Assembly (NCBI RefSeq): GCF_030272615.1
Contig: NC_081412.1
Coordinates: forward strand, 340,999,370 to 341,063,369
Source: Cryptomeria japonica
Lineage: Eukaryota; Streptophyta; Pinopsida; Cupressales; Cupressaceae
Direction: 5' to 3'
Length of the DNA stretch: 64,000 nt
Shown: positions 1 through 10,143 of the stretch, piece by piece
Position numbering within the stretch: the stretch's first letter is position 1
Layout of the letters: each line of letters starts with the position of its first letter
Made by a program: the position numbers and the translations under genes
The notes under the pieces: generated by a model
Told to the model about the DNA's origin: nothing
What the model saw: only the letters and a program-made list of their open reading frames with translations
Databases searched by the model: none

Positions 1-692
1 CACTCAGCTGCGAATAGAGATAAATGAAATAAAAACACCACGATATAAGGTGATTTAAAAACGCTACCCCTCTGTCGTGTAGTTCAGTCCAGCAATTAAC
101 GGATTCTTCCTGCACGCCCATTTCGATGGGCAAGTCTACAAACTGCCACCCACATTTGATGGGTCTGGCAATGTAGAGGAAAACTTAGAGGGCAAACATG
201 CCCAGAATTACTTTGTTAATCTAAATATTATATTTTGCTTTCAGCTGAGTATAGATGTTATTCTCATGAGTTATGAATGGTATTTTGGATCTTATCTTTT
301 CTAGCCATGCTACGAGACAGTCATTGTTTTAGCTTATACTGATGTAATAATGTAGTAACATAATTGCTAATAATATGTGTTCCATATAATTCTGTATATG
401 TGGCATTTTCTTAATTGGTAATATTATGTATTTCAAAATTGCTTAAGGTAACTTCCTATCTCTTATGTGACAGGAAAGTTATGAGTTTTTAATTGTATTC
501 AATGGATGTTATCTTTGGCTATGTTTAAGAGTCTAGTTGGTTTGTGTTGACAATTGGTTGCCAGAAGCATTAAGTACAGCAGTGTATTGGGTTAAAGCTC
601 GCGATTTATAGTGCGGGCTAAGCGTATTTGTAACACTGTCCCGTTTTAATCTTATTGTCTTTCTTTTATCAAAGTCATTTTATGCTATAAGT
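1..692. other. Left flank, probably part of an older LTR
   Basis: No recognised gene. Read across the TSD of the 40-kb element, this flank joins 41188-41199, which ends in CA directly before a TGGTATC-type primer-binding sequence at 41200. That makes 1-692 a candidate piece of an older 5' LTR whose start lies outside the window. One reading frame is open from about 82 to 306 (it includes the residues HFDGQVYKLPPTFDGSG) and follows a CTGTCGTGTAG that resembles a splice acceptor. I do not recognise it, and no GT donor closes it convincingly. A host exon is possible but weakly supported. Confidence 0.35.
688..692. repeat. Left target-site duplication (TAAGT) of the 40-kb element
   Basis: TAAGT stands directly before the TG that opens the 5' LTR. 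It is repeated at 41183-41187 directly after the CA that closes the 3' LTR. A perfect 5-bp pair is the usual footprint of Ty3 or Copia integrase and fixes both outer borders. Confidence 0.93.
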
Positions 693-1493
693 TGTAATAC
701 CCTAAAAATGGTCACCTAAACCATGGGCCCGTAATCTCGACAACATCACCAAGGTCCTAACCAAAGGCAATTAAATCAACCTTGAGCACCTAATTTATTA
801 ATTCTTTAATCATTAATGTTATATAGCAAGTAAATCACTCTATATTAATTAAAATTTATTTAATTAATTAATCATTCCAAGTAAATCATTTTGATCAATT
901 ATCCTATTTATTTAATTAAATATCCTAGCATATTTAATTAATAAATAAATTTGCCATTTAATCACAAAAAAAGAGAATTAATTTACAAAAAAGAGATTTA
1001 TCACAAAAAGAGGAATTAGTTTGCAAAAGAGAGAGTTAAATTGAAAACAAAAGAAAAGAATTAAATTGAGAGAAGAAATCAAATTTGAGATGTTTCTTTT
1101 TCTAAAATTGAGATAGTTTGAGAAATCAGAAAAGCAATTAAATTGAATTAATCATTTTCTCTAAAAATAAAACTTAAAGCTTTTCTTGAGGAAAGAAGTT
1201 TAGTTATATTGAAAAGGCTTTTTCTAAATGAAAATCTTGAGCAACTTAAAGAAAAGTGCATGGAATCGACTATGTTTATCTCATGTGCATGGAATCAACT
1301 AAATTTTATCTCCAATGTTGACTTAGACTTATAATATGAATGCATTCAATAAAGCTATAATTGGAATCTATCTCAAGATTAACTTAATCTGATCTCTCAA
1401 TTATTTCAATTAACCTAGATTGTTCTTTTTCTTAAGGAATCTCAACCGCTCATTGTTAATTGATCTTAACCATTGGTCTCTCTTTTGAGTCTC

Positions 1494-1500
1494 TATAAAT
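1494..1500 (+). promoter_or_regulatory. TATA box of the 5' LTR
   Basis: TATAAAT within the LTR, about 475 bp before its 3' end. The same box is at the matching place in the 3' LTR (40728-40734), and in reverse in both LTRs of the inner copy (16296-16302, 31445-31451). Conservation in all four LTRs supports it as the core promoter that starts the genomic transcript. Confidence 0.65.
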
Positions 1501-1644
1501 TTAGCCTTCATCTCTCATTCAAGACACCCTGGAGATTTATTGTTATTATCCAGTTTTTGCTCTCGAGTCATTGAAGATATTGTGCTTTGAGATTATTGCA
1601 TCTTAGTTTAGCTATTTGCATATTTAGTTTAATCGTTATTACTT

Positions 1645-1745
1645 GTATTCATTTAGCTTAGTCTTCATTCATTTAGCTTAATCTTCATTCATCTAGCTTA
1701 ATATTCATTCATCTAGCTTAATCTTGCATCCATTTAGCTTATTCT
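1645..1745 (+). repeat. About 20-bp tandem repeats in the R/U5 part of the LTR
   Basis: Five diverged copies of CATTCATTTAGCTTAATCTT follow one another. The same block is in the 3' LTR at about 40880-40965. It lies after the TATA box and so would be transcribed. Function unknown. Confidence 0.7.
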
Positions 1746-1973
1746 TGTGCTCATATAGATCAAATCTTTTGCCTTGGTGTAGTCTAGTCACTAGTATTGC
1801 TTAGACAAAACTGAGAGCAAGTCTATACTCGCATCTTTTAGAAGGCAATAGGTCAATTTGTTATGGTTTTCATATTCATGATTATATTTATCTAACCATG
1901 CATGCAATGACTTGATTGAAGTGTTGTGTCTTATAGCTTACAGATACTTATCCACTTTTCACACAGACATTTT

Positions 1974-1990
1974 TGGCGCCCACCGTGGGG
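1974..1990 (+). promoter_or_regulatory. Primer-binding site of the outer Tat-like element
   Basis: TGGCGCCCACCGTGGGG lies four bases after the LTR's terminal CA. This form is typical of Tat/Ogre-type plant Ty3 elements. I recall the primer as a tRNA-Arg but have not checked the tRNA match. It would prime minus-strand DNA synthesis. Confidence 0.85.
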
Positions 1991-4113
1991 AAGAAGACTA
2001 CATCTTTCAGCCTCGCAGATTAACTTATTTCTATTTTTTAGATTTTTTTTGTAGAGTTACTGTAAAAACTTGTACGAGTTTTCACAGAGGCCCAAATGAC
2101 AAACTGCAGATATCATACGGTCTGTCGCGAATTATTGTAGGGTTGGGTGAGAATACTCGTACGATATTCTAGTTTTTGGTATTAAAACATACTACATTTT
2201 TAGGGTTTTTCTTATTGAATTTTTATGGTACTAATGTTGACCCTAGCTTGTTGTCGGTCTACCTGAGAAATTTTGATAGCCTAACCAGTTTTTGCTAAAT
2301 GTTTGTCAAAGAACATGCATGTTACATAGAAACAATATGACTACTGATTCGTTGTTTTTGCAGGCTGCCTGAGGAGATTCAAGTGAACTTCATGTATTCT
2401 TTAAATTCATTTTTTTAGGCACTTAAATTTCTATCTGGTTAATGAACAAATATGTCTTTTGTGTTTTAAGAAAAATCTAAGAGGTAGGAGAGTATTCTCT
2501 TGTCTGCACAGACAATAAGAAATCTAAACCCTCGAAGCTTTTTCTAAGTTTGAGATTTGTGTACCTTTAGTGGGCCTGTCACAGTGGGAGAAAGTAATCA
2601 CCCTGTGAGAATGACCCAAGTGAGTACATATGGACTTGAGTATTCCAACTCACTATAATAAATAGGCCTCTGGTGATTAAAATCTCTGAGGACAAGATTA
2701 TTTGAGTTTTCTCTTTGAGATCTCTCATATTAAGAATTTTGTAGGGCCTCGCGGTCTCAATCACGTTTAAGTGACTACAACTCATTTTGGTACCTTGTCG
2801 AGCTATAGGCCTCAATCATGCTTGTGTGACTTCAAGGGGTAATTTCGAACGGAAATCCTGACTAAGAACTATAAGATAGAGGCTACTCGATTCACCTCCG
2901 AAAGGGGGATAATCTTTGTGCAAGAGAGATAGTAACTCTCCCAAGATACTTGCCATTTTGTGCCCCCATTAGCATTTGGAGTCAACTAATACGATATTGA
3001 GAATCCATTGTGTGAGACTTAGCGGTCCTATTCTGATTAGCTATTGGGTGTGTACCTAAGTCTGCAAGTAAAGGTTTTCTTCTCTAAGCGAAATTCTGTA
3101 GGGTTAGCGTGTTGTGCTTGAAGTCATTATACATATTGCATGTTTACTATGTTTCATCCCTGAAACTGAAACTAAAATACTAAAACTGGAGAAAACAATC
3201 AACAACTCAATGATCAAAACTCTGTCCTAGTCAAAATCTAGTCTTTGTCAGTCATCAAAACTTTGTCTGTGTTAGAATCTCATCTCTATCCAGTCCATTT
3301 TCATACAAGTCTAATGAATTATCGTCTGGCTCTATACGTTTTGTCTTATGAGTTTTAATTGGTCCTATCAGTTTATTGTCTGGTCCTATCAGAATTGTCA
3401 TTCTATTACTAGAGAATTGTTCTCTCGCCTTTAGTTTATTGTCGTATGAATAATCATCATACTCATTAGATTGTCATCTATAGAGCACTAAAGTGTCATG
3501 CGAATTTAGCTAGCAAATCATACAAGAAACTACCTTGTGTCATTTGGGAACTATTAGATTGTCGTCTGGTTCTGAAAACTCTATCATACAATTTCCTGAT
3601 TTTGTCAAACTAGAAACTTGTCTGTCTACACACTTTTTCCAAAATTGTCATACTTGCCTAATCAGTCTACAGTGAGCGTATATCTGGTCATCATGATTTT
3701 GAGCATAAACAATCTTGATAGTGTACCCTTGTCATTGTGTTGCACGATTTTGTCGATCATCTTTCAACTAGTTCAATCAACTACTTATCAAACTTAAGTT
3801 ACTTAGATCACGTCTTATACAGGATAGATCATTCCTAAAACTAGACTGTCTTAGTCACTTCTCTCAAATCAAACTAAGTTACTTAGATCACGTCTTATAC
3901 AAGATAGATCATTCTTGAAACTAGACTGAGTCTTAGTCACTTCTCTCAAATCAAACTAAGTTACTTAGATCACGTCTTATACAGGATAGATCGTTCCTGA
4001 AACTAGACTGAGTCTTAGTTACTTCTCTCAAATCGCTACGTCAAATGAACAACTAACTTCAATTTGATCTTGACTTCTGCATCACATCTAGTTCTCGGTC
4101 ACATCAGTTATAA
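1991..4113 (+). other. Untranslated leader of the outer element
   Basis: There is no supported gene in these 2.1 kb between primer site and gag. A stretch near 2830-3130 matches the leader of the inner copy (about 30700-31010, reverse). From about 3300 to 3600 there are recurrent GTCGTATG, GTCGTCTGG and similar words, a decayed form of the phased array described for the inner leader. At 3791-4034 there are three tandem 80-82-bp repeats. Confidence 0.7.
3791..4034 (+). repeat. Three tandem repeats of 80-82 bp in the leader
   Basis: The words ACTTAGATCACGTCTTATAC begin at 3801, 3881 and 3963, each followed by a conserved block ending in TTAGTCACTTCTCTCAAATC or a close variant. The inner copy has two related units at about 29745-29890 in reverse. 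Confidence 0.85.
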
Positions 4114-4686
4114 ATGCCTGCTCAAACCAGATTTTATCATAAGAAAGTTGCCAAAGGTAAAGGATCATCCTTTTCATTACAAGATAATCCATTCTTTGTA
4201 GAGGACCCTGTCTCTAATAAACCTTCATCGTAAAATATACCAATTTTTGATCAACCCTTATCTCCCACCATGTCTGGAGAGAGGCAAGAAAGAGAAGCTG
4301 CTAAACATGATACTTATGACAATATTAGCACCCATGTTAATGACAGTGATTTCTCATCTAACGAGTTTGAAGCCTCTGAACCTACATAAGTTGTTATAAA
4401 TAACTGTCAAAAGGATAAAGATTTCTGAAAAATGATGAATATTATCATGGCTAGAGAAAAGGAAGACTATTTTCTAGAGCTAGAAAAACAAGGCGCTAAA
4501 CTTCCTACTAATTATAACATTGAAACCCTTATCGCTAAAGAGGAAGAGACACCCTTAGTGCTAGTAAACAAACAATTACAAGCGTTACAAACTGAAACCA
4601 CATAAATGAAAAACAAGGATAAATCATCAAAGCAATATTCTTTGGACACGATATGCCCATTCCCACTTGACAAAAACCTTTACATG
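4114..4686 (+). pseudogene. gag: gag N-terminus of the outer element (part 1)
   Basis: It starts at the ATG matching the gag start of the inner copy (MPAQTR here, MPTQTR there). It runs through a Lys-rich start, an acidic stretch and a conserved helix (AREKEDYFLELEKQGAKLP) to NLYM, where the Copia solo LTR cuts in. In-frame stops occur near 4231, 4387, 4426 and 4602, where the inner copy is open, so this is a dead gag. The protein would form the particle shell. The reading frame resumes exactly after the duplicated ACATG at 10139-10143. Confidence 0.85.
4682..4686. repeat. Left TSD (ACATG) of the Copia solo LTR
   Basis: ACATG at 4682-4686 is repeated at 10139-10143. Removing everything from 4687 to 10143 restores the gag frame (NLYM then PSFPSRVEIPKFD), which matches the inner copy's gag. 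Confidence 0.95.
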
Positions 4687-4785
4687 TGTTGGTGTTGTTG
4701 AGCACTATATTTAAAAATAAAAATATATAAAAAAAATGTATGTTTCCATAAGCATGAAGACTAATGGATATTTCGACCAGCAAAT

Positions 4786-5313
4786 TGTATCGAGCATTGC
4801 AGAGGAAGTTTCATCGAAAGAAGTGTTTTCATCGACACAAGCACTAAGCAAAGGTATTTCGGCAAAAGGTTACCTTCGATGAACGTAGAAAACCACTCAT
4901 CGATACTCTAAGTTTCATCGAAAAACTGAAAACAAAAGGCAAAAAGGTGATTTCGAAGGAATATCATTACCGAAGAAACTCAAGAGGCATTCATCGAAAT
5001 ACAAGTTTTCATCGATGAACATGACGTCGAGCAAAGGCAAAATCGTTTCATCGATAAAGAGATATCGATGAAAAAGGGATATCGATGAACATACATAGGC
5101 CTTCACCGAAGAAAGAAACTCACCGAAAAGAATGATTTCGATGGAAATTACATGTGACTTATCAAAAAAGGGGACTATCGATGAAAGAGTGATTTCGATG
5201 AGTCTTAAAAGCGGCTTCTCGACATAAGCTTTGCACCAAAACAATAGTATCGAAGAAAATGAGCTTTCGATGGAAGATTTAAACACTCGGCCGAAGACAA
5301 GGGTTTCATCGAT
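4786..5313 (+). repeat. Phased TCGA-core array upstream of the unknown ORF
   Basis: About two dozen TTTCATCGA / TCGATGAAA half-sites (core TCGA, sometimes CCGA) fill this stretch. Cores pair up 17-18 bp apart, and pairs recur at 112-113 bp, for example 4953, 5065, 5178 and 5291; also 4994, 5106 and 5219; also 5027, 5138 and 5250. It is therefore a decayed tandem repeat of about 113 bp with inner phasing. It ends about 300 bp before the ORF start, as a promoter or enhancer array might. Confidence 0.8.
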
Positions 5314-5611
5314 AACTTGAGATATGAGCATTTTGAGCGAACTGTACTTCCCGCAAAAGAGTTAAAGGCCCAGTTGAAGAGTGTCACATCTGCAATTAAG
5401 TTTAAACACTTGAGTAGCCGTTATAGATGCAGAACATTAACTGTACACAAGTTGCCCATACGATTACAGTTGAACTGAGTGAATTTTCGTAAGAACCAGA
5501 TCGATGCTAAAAGATTGAAAATTGCAAAGAGCTTGCGGAGACTTGCGAACGATAACCAGAAGAATTGAGCATTCCACCAAGTAAGTGTTGTCTCTCTTAT
5601 TTACTGTGATT

Positions 5612-8600
5612 ATGGAACCTTCGTCTTCTTCTTCTAAAAAGAGTAGGAAAGGAAAAGAGCTGAACCCTGAAGAGAAGCCCAAGAGACAGAAGAAAGAAGG
5701 GAGAGCTCTGACTCAGGATTTGTTAGACTAGTGTCAATCGTCTAGTGTGAGGTCCAAGAAGATTAAAAGTGAAGAAGAAGGATTAGAGGACAGATTTGAA
5801 AATCTAGGAGACATTTGGACTGAGATAAGAGGGCATGAATTATTTTTGTTTGGTTACAAAAGAAGGGATGCACCTGAACCCATAAGCAATCTATGGAAGA
5901 AGAACTTAGGCAAATTAGTAGTCCCAAATGTGTTTGTAGATGTAGAATTAATGAAAGCTCTGGTAGATTGCTACAACCCAAGAACCAAAACCATATGTGA
6001 TTACAGAGGGAATACATTAGTAGTAATTAACAAACAGACTATTGATATGGTTTTTGATTTGGACTGGGAAGTAGAGGAGAGTATCGATATGAAGAAACTT
6101 TCACAAGAATTCTTTAGTTTGGAAAATATCTACAGAACTTGGAGACTACCTATTTACAGGCCAAAAGTGGGTGGGTCATTTGTTCAGTTCGGCAAAGATG
6201 ACAAGGTGCCGTTTGATGTCAACCACTTTCATCCCTATTTCAAGTATACATATTATGCTGCAGCCCAAGTACTAGGCCTAGAGGCTCATCCACTCATGGA
6301 TATTGGGGTTATGGTTCTGTGTGCCGACTTGCAATCAAAAGACCCTAGGTCATTTGATTTTGCCACTTATGTTGCAGATGCCTTGAATCATGGGCTGGAG
6401 AAATTGAAAGGAGAACTTGTGAATGTTCATTTTTCATTATACTCCATGTTAATGCATATCCTTCTTTATTGTGGACAAGAAATTAACTTCTGGCCAGATG
6501 AGTTCAGCATTAGATCTTATGATAAGAATGGTCTGAAGAAGCCGGTTCAGTTATGGGTATCAGCATGGGACCAGAGGTTCATGAATAACCAATATTGGCA
6601 TTTTCAAGAATACTTTGTGAAACCTCTCAGTGCAGCTTTTGGGCAACACAGGGATTACACTTTGTCTCCTGAAATCAAGAGATTTCTCAGACCAAAGGAC
6701 TTCTCTCCAGAGTCACAGATTGAACATAATTGGGGTGATTGGTATTGCCATGATAATCACACAGAAATAAGGGTGTTTGGATATGAAGGGCAACCCCATA
6801 TGCTTCCAATTACGGTACCAAACAGAGTGGCTAGCTTGGAGATTATAAGGCAATTGTCTATTGCCAGTGCTAAACACTTAACTGATTTCGGTAAACAATC
6901 TATTGTTCCAGGTTTATTAGTTTTTTCTGATTTCATTGTCAAAAGTTCAAAAAGTTATCATTTACTTCAGAATAAATTAGACTATTATGGTATGACTCTG
7001 GGTGAGCCTAGGGAGAATTTTGATCCTGAAGGATATATAAGAGCCGCCAGAGCCTCACAGAAACTCAAAGCTGGAATACATGTGGCCAAAATGCCAGATG
7101 ACCTAATCAAGAACCTTGAACGAGAGGAGGCCAAAGCTTTAAAAGGAAAGAGTGAGTTAGTTTGGGAGGCCTACAAATGGAAAAGGGCAAGGGGAATGAT
7201 AGATGGAGACCTAATTGAAAATCTCCAAGATCCTCTGGAAGTAGCTAAAAGGCTGCTTCAACATGAAGCAGAAATTATGCACAGAGTGCCTTCGCAATTC
7301 CTTCATTTTATTAATACTGAGAAGGACAGTCAGCCCCTAGCTCACATGTCACCAAAGTCGACTGCTAGTAGTATCCCACCTGATTCTCCTAGGGAAGATT
7401 ATCCCCCTGGTTTTGAAGCAGATATGAATATGGACACTGGCGAGATTGACATCAAGGATGTTGTTGATATCAGAATGACTGAGCATGAAGACTTTGTTGC
7501 TGATGACGGATTTGCCTCTTCTAGGGAGTTCCTCTCATTTTTGTACCAATACAAAGGAGCTCATGTAAAACAAAGCATGGCTGGAAGACCAGAGGAGGAA
7601 CAGATGAAGAGATTACAGGATGAAATTGATGTCCTCATGAAAGACATGACTCCTGAGAAAGGGAGGAGACTATTAAAAGAGGTCGGTGTAATCATCTTCT
7701 CCGGTTGGGATATTAACTCAGCACTCTTATTTGATGGCTTCCTGAAGAGACAAGATTTGAATCAATAAGTGTTGCCCCAGGAGGTAGATAAATTGTTCCT
7801 AGGCTCTGGATATGATCCAGACAAGAAAGCTCTCCTACAGTGGGCACTATATCCAAAGGGGAAGAGGCCTATCATTGTAGACATTGAAGAAACTTTTGGA
7901 CACCTCATGGTTCATCAGGTTGGGAAAACTGATCCTAGGGTCACTGCAAAGCTCAACTTGGATGTTGCAAGATTGAACCTGGACCAGACAGAGTTTTTGA
8001 TCAGAGAGAACGTCACATATAAAGGACTGTATGAAAAATCTAAGGAGGAAAATCAGAAGCTGCAGGCAAAAGTATTGCAACTAGAGACGGGGACTCCTAT
8101 CAGCGAATATATCTCATACCCCGCGGGACGCAGCTTGGACGATGTCTCCGATGTTCTGTACTGGAAGTATCAAGCAGAAAAGGCCAATAAACGCGCAGAC
8201 AATATCCAACAAAAGATGGACAAATTGGTCAATGACATCATAGGACATCGGTTTAACACCATGCTCTTACAGGTCGAACCATATTGGATAGTATACAACG
8301 GAATGATAAAAGTGCTAACAGAGCATGAAAGGTTAAGAGCACGATTGCAGGAAGTACTAAACAATGTCGATACCATGACACCAGAGGAAAAGGCTGAGGG
8401 GAATGCGTATATAGAAAATCATGTCAAACTTGAAGATACGCTGAGAAGAGACTTAAAAGAATTAGATGATGAGAAACCTATTGGAATGCCCTCCGTCTAC
8501 AAAGAAGGAGAAGTGATATCTTTGGAGGATTTGCAAAAAGAGCTTACCAGCGTCAAGGATTGGGCCTTATCAGAGATAGATCGAAGTAAAGATATGGCCC

Positions 8601-8761
8601 CTACTGTCAACCAGATAATATTCAAATATTTGTCGCTGGGAGATGAATTGAAAAAACAAACTCCTCGAATCAAAACCTTCAGAGACGACGACTATATTCA
8701 TCATCTAGGACTTCTAAATCTCTTTTTGCTTAAGTTTAGAAACACTCAAGTTAACGACTAG
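5612..8761 (+). pseudogene. Unknown 1049-codon ORF in the 4980-bp unit, two internal stops
   Basis: The frame runs from ATG 5612 to TAG 8759-8761. TAG at 5729-5731 (codon 40) and TAA at 7766-7768 (codon 719) break it; otherwise it is open, which is remarkable beside the heavily broken neighbours. Residues 1-35 are Ser/Lys-rich with basic clusters (KKSRKGK, KPKRQKK) that could be nuclear-localisation signals. Residues about 60-480 form one dense globular region rich in Trp, Tyr and Phe (QTIDMVFDLDWEVEE, HFHPYFKYTYYAAAQVLGLE). From about 480 it turns charged and helical, and after the second stop there are long coiled-coil-like helices. I see no zinc knuckle, protease, RT, DDE or helicase motif. 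It is not recognised; a distant relation to plant transposon-associated proteins such as PMD is only a guess. Readthrough or a recent death are both possible. Confidence 0.75.
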
Positions 8762-9675
8762 TATTTTGAAAAGTCGTGTCTCTTCGTGAAAAGCCTTCAT
8801 CCTCATATATATATGAGAATGATTTTTGTAATGTAAAAAAAAAAGATATATTAGATAAGAGGAAGATGGCGATGTATGACAGCCTGTAAGTTTTACAAAT
8901 TTCAATGGAATACATGCTATGAACTATTGCTTTTCTTTGCGTATGTGTTGTGGATTATCTCACTTTGTTTTGGCAATCGTCTGTGATATTATCTAAGGTG
9001 ATAAGGTTATTCATATTCTTGAAATCAAATCTGTGCTTCATGTTATAACGTTGAAACAAAAGTTTTGCTTGCGAATTGTAATTGTTCCTTGCAGTACTTC
9101 ATTGATTGGTCCCTTAAAGGTAGGGTTAAAATTCATTCAATCAACACATGATATAAGCATTCAGATTGATCTCAAAAGAAATAATAACCGACAGGTCTAC
9201 AAAAGGGTGGATTAAAAAACTGTCTCACAGGCTCGCATAATAAGTCCTGAAGAAAGTGCAATGACTCTGTAGCCCAAACAACAAAGAAGGCACTGGTCAA
9301 AACAGATTACACTCATCATTATATTTCACCATTTGTTATTTCAAAAAGCAAACAGAAGTAGTTAGGAAACATAGATCGAATAGCTTCTACAACAACAATC
9401 TTGAACTCATCTGCTATATCTCCATCCAAGGAACTCATGCCATTTCAAAGATCAGGAGATATCAGATTAGGATAATACATCTGCTATAAAAAGCACTGGT
9501 TATCGGGGACATTCAGGGAATAGGTATACCCGCCTAGGTCCTGCAGAGCCTAAAGTGAGAGAGTTAGAAACCAAACAGGTTCACTCTACATGTTGGCCAA
9601 GTCAATTGGAGGGTTTGATCATAGAAGTTGGCATTTCCTTAGAACCTATCCAATCTGTTGATTTGAGACCCAACA
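8762..9675 (+). other. 3' non-coding part of the 4980-bp unit
   Basis: There is no supported gene. A short AT repeat (8807-8814) and an A-run lie just after the stop. TATAAAAA at 9485-9492 is a good TATA box about 185 bp before the unit's end. If the unit is an LTR, this would be the core promoter, leaving the ORF in a very long U3 and only a short R/U5. Confidence 0.5.
9485..9492 (+). promoter_or_regulatory. Candidate TATA box near the end of the 4980-bp unit
   Basis: TATAAAAA sits in a mixed-composition stretch, so it stands out more than in the AT-rich regions. It points out of the unit, as a U3 promoter of an LTR would. No start-site evidence is visible. Confidence 0.4.
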
Positions 9676-10143
9676 GGTGTAAATAATTATTCATCATGGA
9701 TATTATTACACTATACTTAAGTTTACTTAGGAAATGCATTTCATAATAGTTTGGGTATGAGACACTTGGGTGTTTGTGCCACATTGGGATAGTGTGTGTA
9801 GGAGAATTTCCACCTTTTATGGTGTGATCTTGTTGTTACACTCCACATTCAGTGGGTGATCCACCTCATGTGGAATATTATATTGTTTCTCCTACCTACC
9901 CACACCTATTTCCTACCTACCCTTGTTTCTTATTGAGCCACATTTTATGTTTGTGTGCTCACATATCCATATAGCCTTGCCTATATAAGCAGGCTCATAT
10001 TCATTGTATGTAACGAATGCTTAATGATCCAATTGATCATATTTTTCATCTTGATAGAATACAGTTTATTTCTATCATCTATTTTGTTCTCTCTTATTTG
10101 TGCTTTCCATTGCCTCTTGATCTTGGCAAAATCTCACAACATG

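Larger units (their letters stand above)
693..1969 (+). repeat. 5' LTR of the outer Tat-like element
   Basis: It opens TGTAATACCCTAAAAATGG and ends CACACAGACA, just before the primer site. It matches 39928-41182 end to end with scattered substitutions. It contains a TATA box at 1494-1500 and, downstream of it, a run of short CATTCATTTAGCTTA-type repeats (about 1645-1745). Confidence 0.95.
4696..9675 (+). mobile_element. Unclassified 4980-bp unit with solo-LTR signature and a long ORF
   Basis: It begins TGTTGAGCACTATATTT and ends GAGACCCAACA. It is flanked by GGTGT at 4691-4695 and 9676-9680. The related Copia LTRs show the empty site TGTTGGTGTAAAT, so the TSD is real. TG...CA ends and a 5-bp TSD are the marks of an LTR-retrotransposon integrase, yet I find no direct repeat between the first and last kilobase and no primer site. 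The simplest reading is a solo LTR almost 5 kb long with a protein gene in it. An element that lost most of both LTRs, or an unknown transposon with very short TGTTG inverted ends, are the alternatives. Confidence 0.7.
4687..10138 (+). mobile_element. Copia-type solo LTR in gag, itself split by 4696-9675
   Basis: The LTR proper is 4687-4695 plus 9681-10138, about 467 bp, starting TGTTGGTGT and ending AAAATCTCACA. It is homologous, in the opposite orientation, to both LTRs of the Copia element at 46034-53764. Only one LTR is present, with a perfect ACATG TSD, so it is a solo LTR left by LTR-LTR recombination. The second TSD-bounded unit entered nine bases from its 5' end. Confidence 0.9.

Noticed and set aside
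4915-5331. Minus-strand frame of 138 codons upstream of the unknown ORF
   Set aside because: It lies wholly inside the TCGA repeat array and its residues merely repeat the array's words.
7769-8761. A separate 330-codon gene starting with GTG
   Set aside because: It is the same frame as the upstream 673-codon stretch, divided only by a TAA. GTG starts are not expected in plant nuclear genes, so both are one broken ORF.
4696-9675. Classical LTR retrotransposon or CACTA element (the start contains GCACTATA)
   Set aside because: No direct repeat joins the two ends, the TSD is 5 bp and not 3, and the ends are TG...CA and not CACTA...TAGTG.
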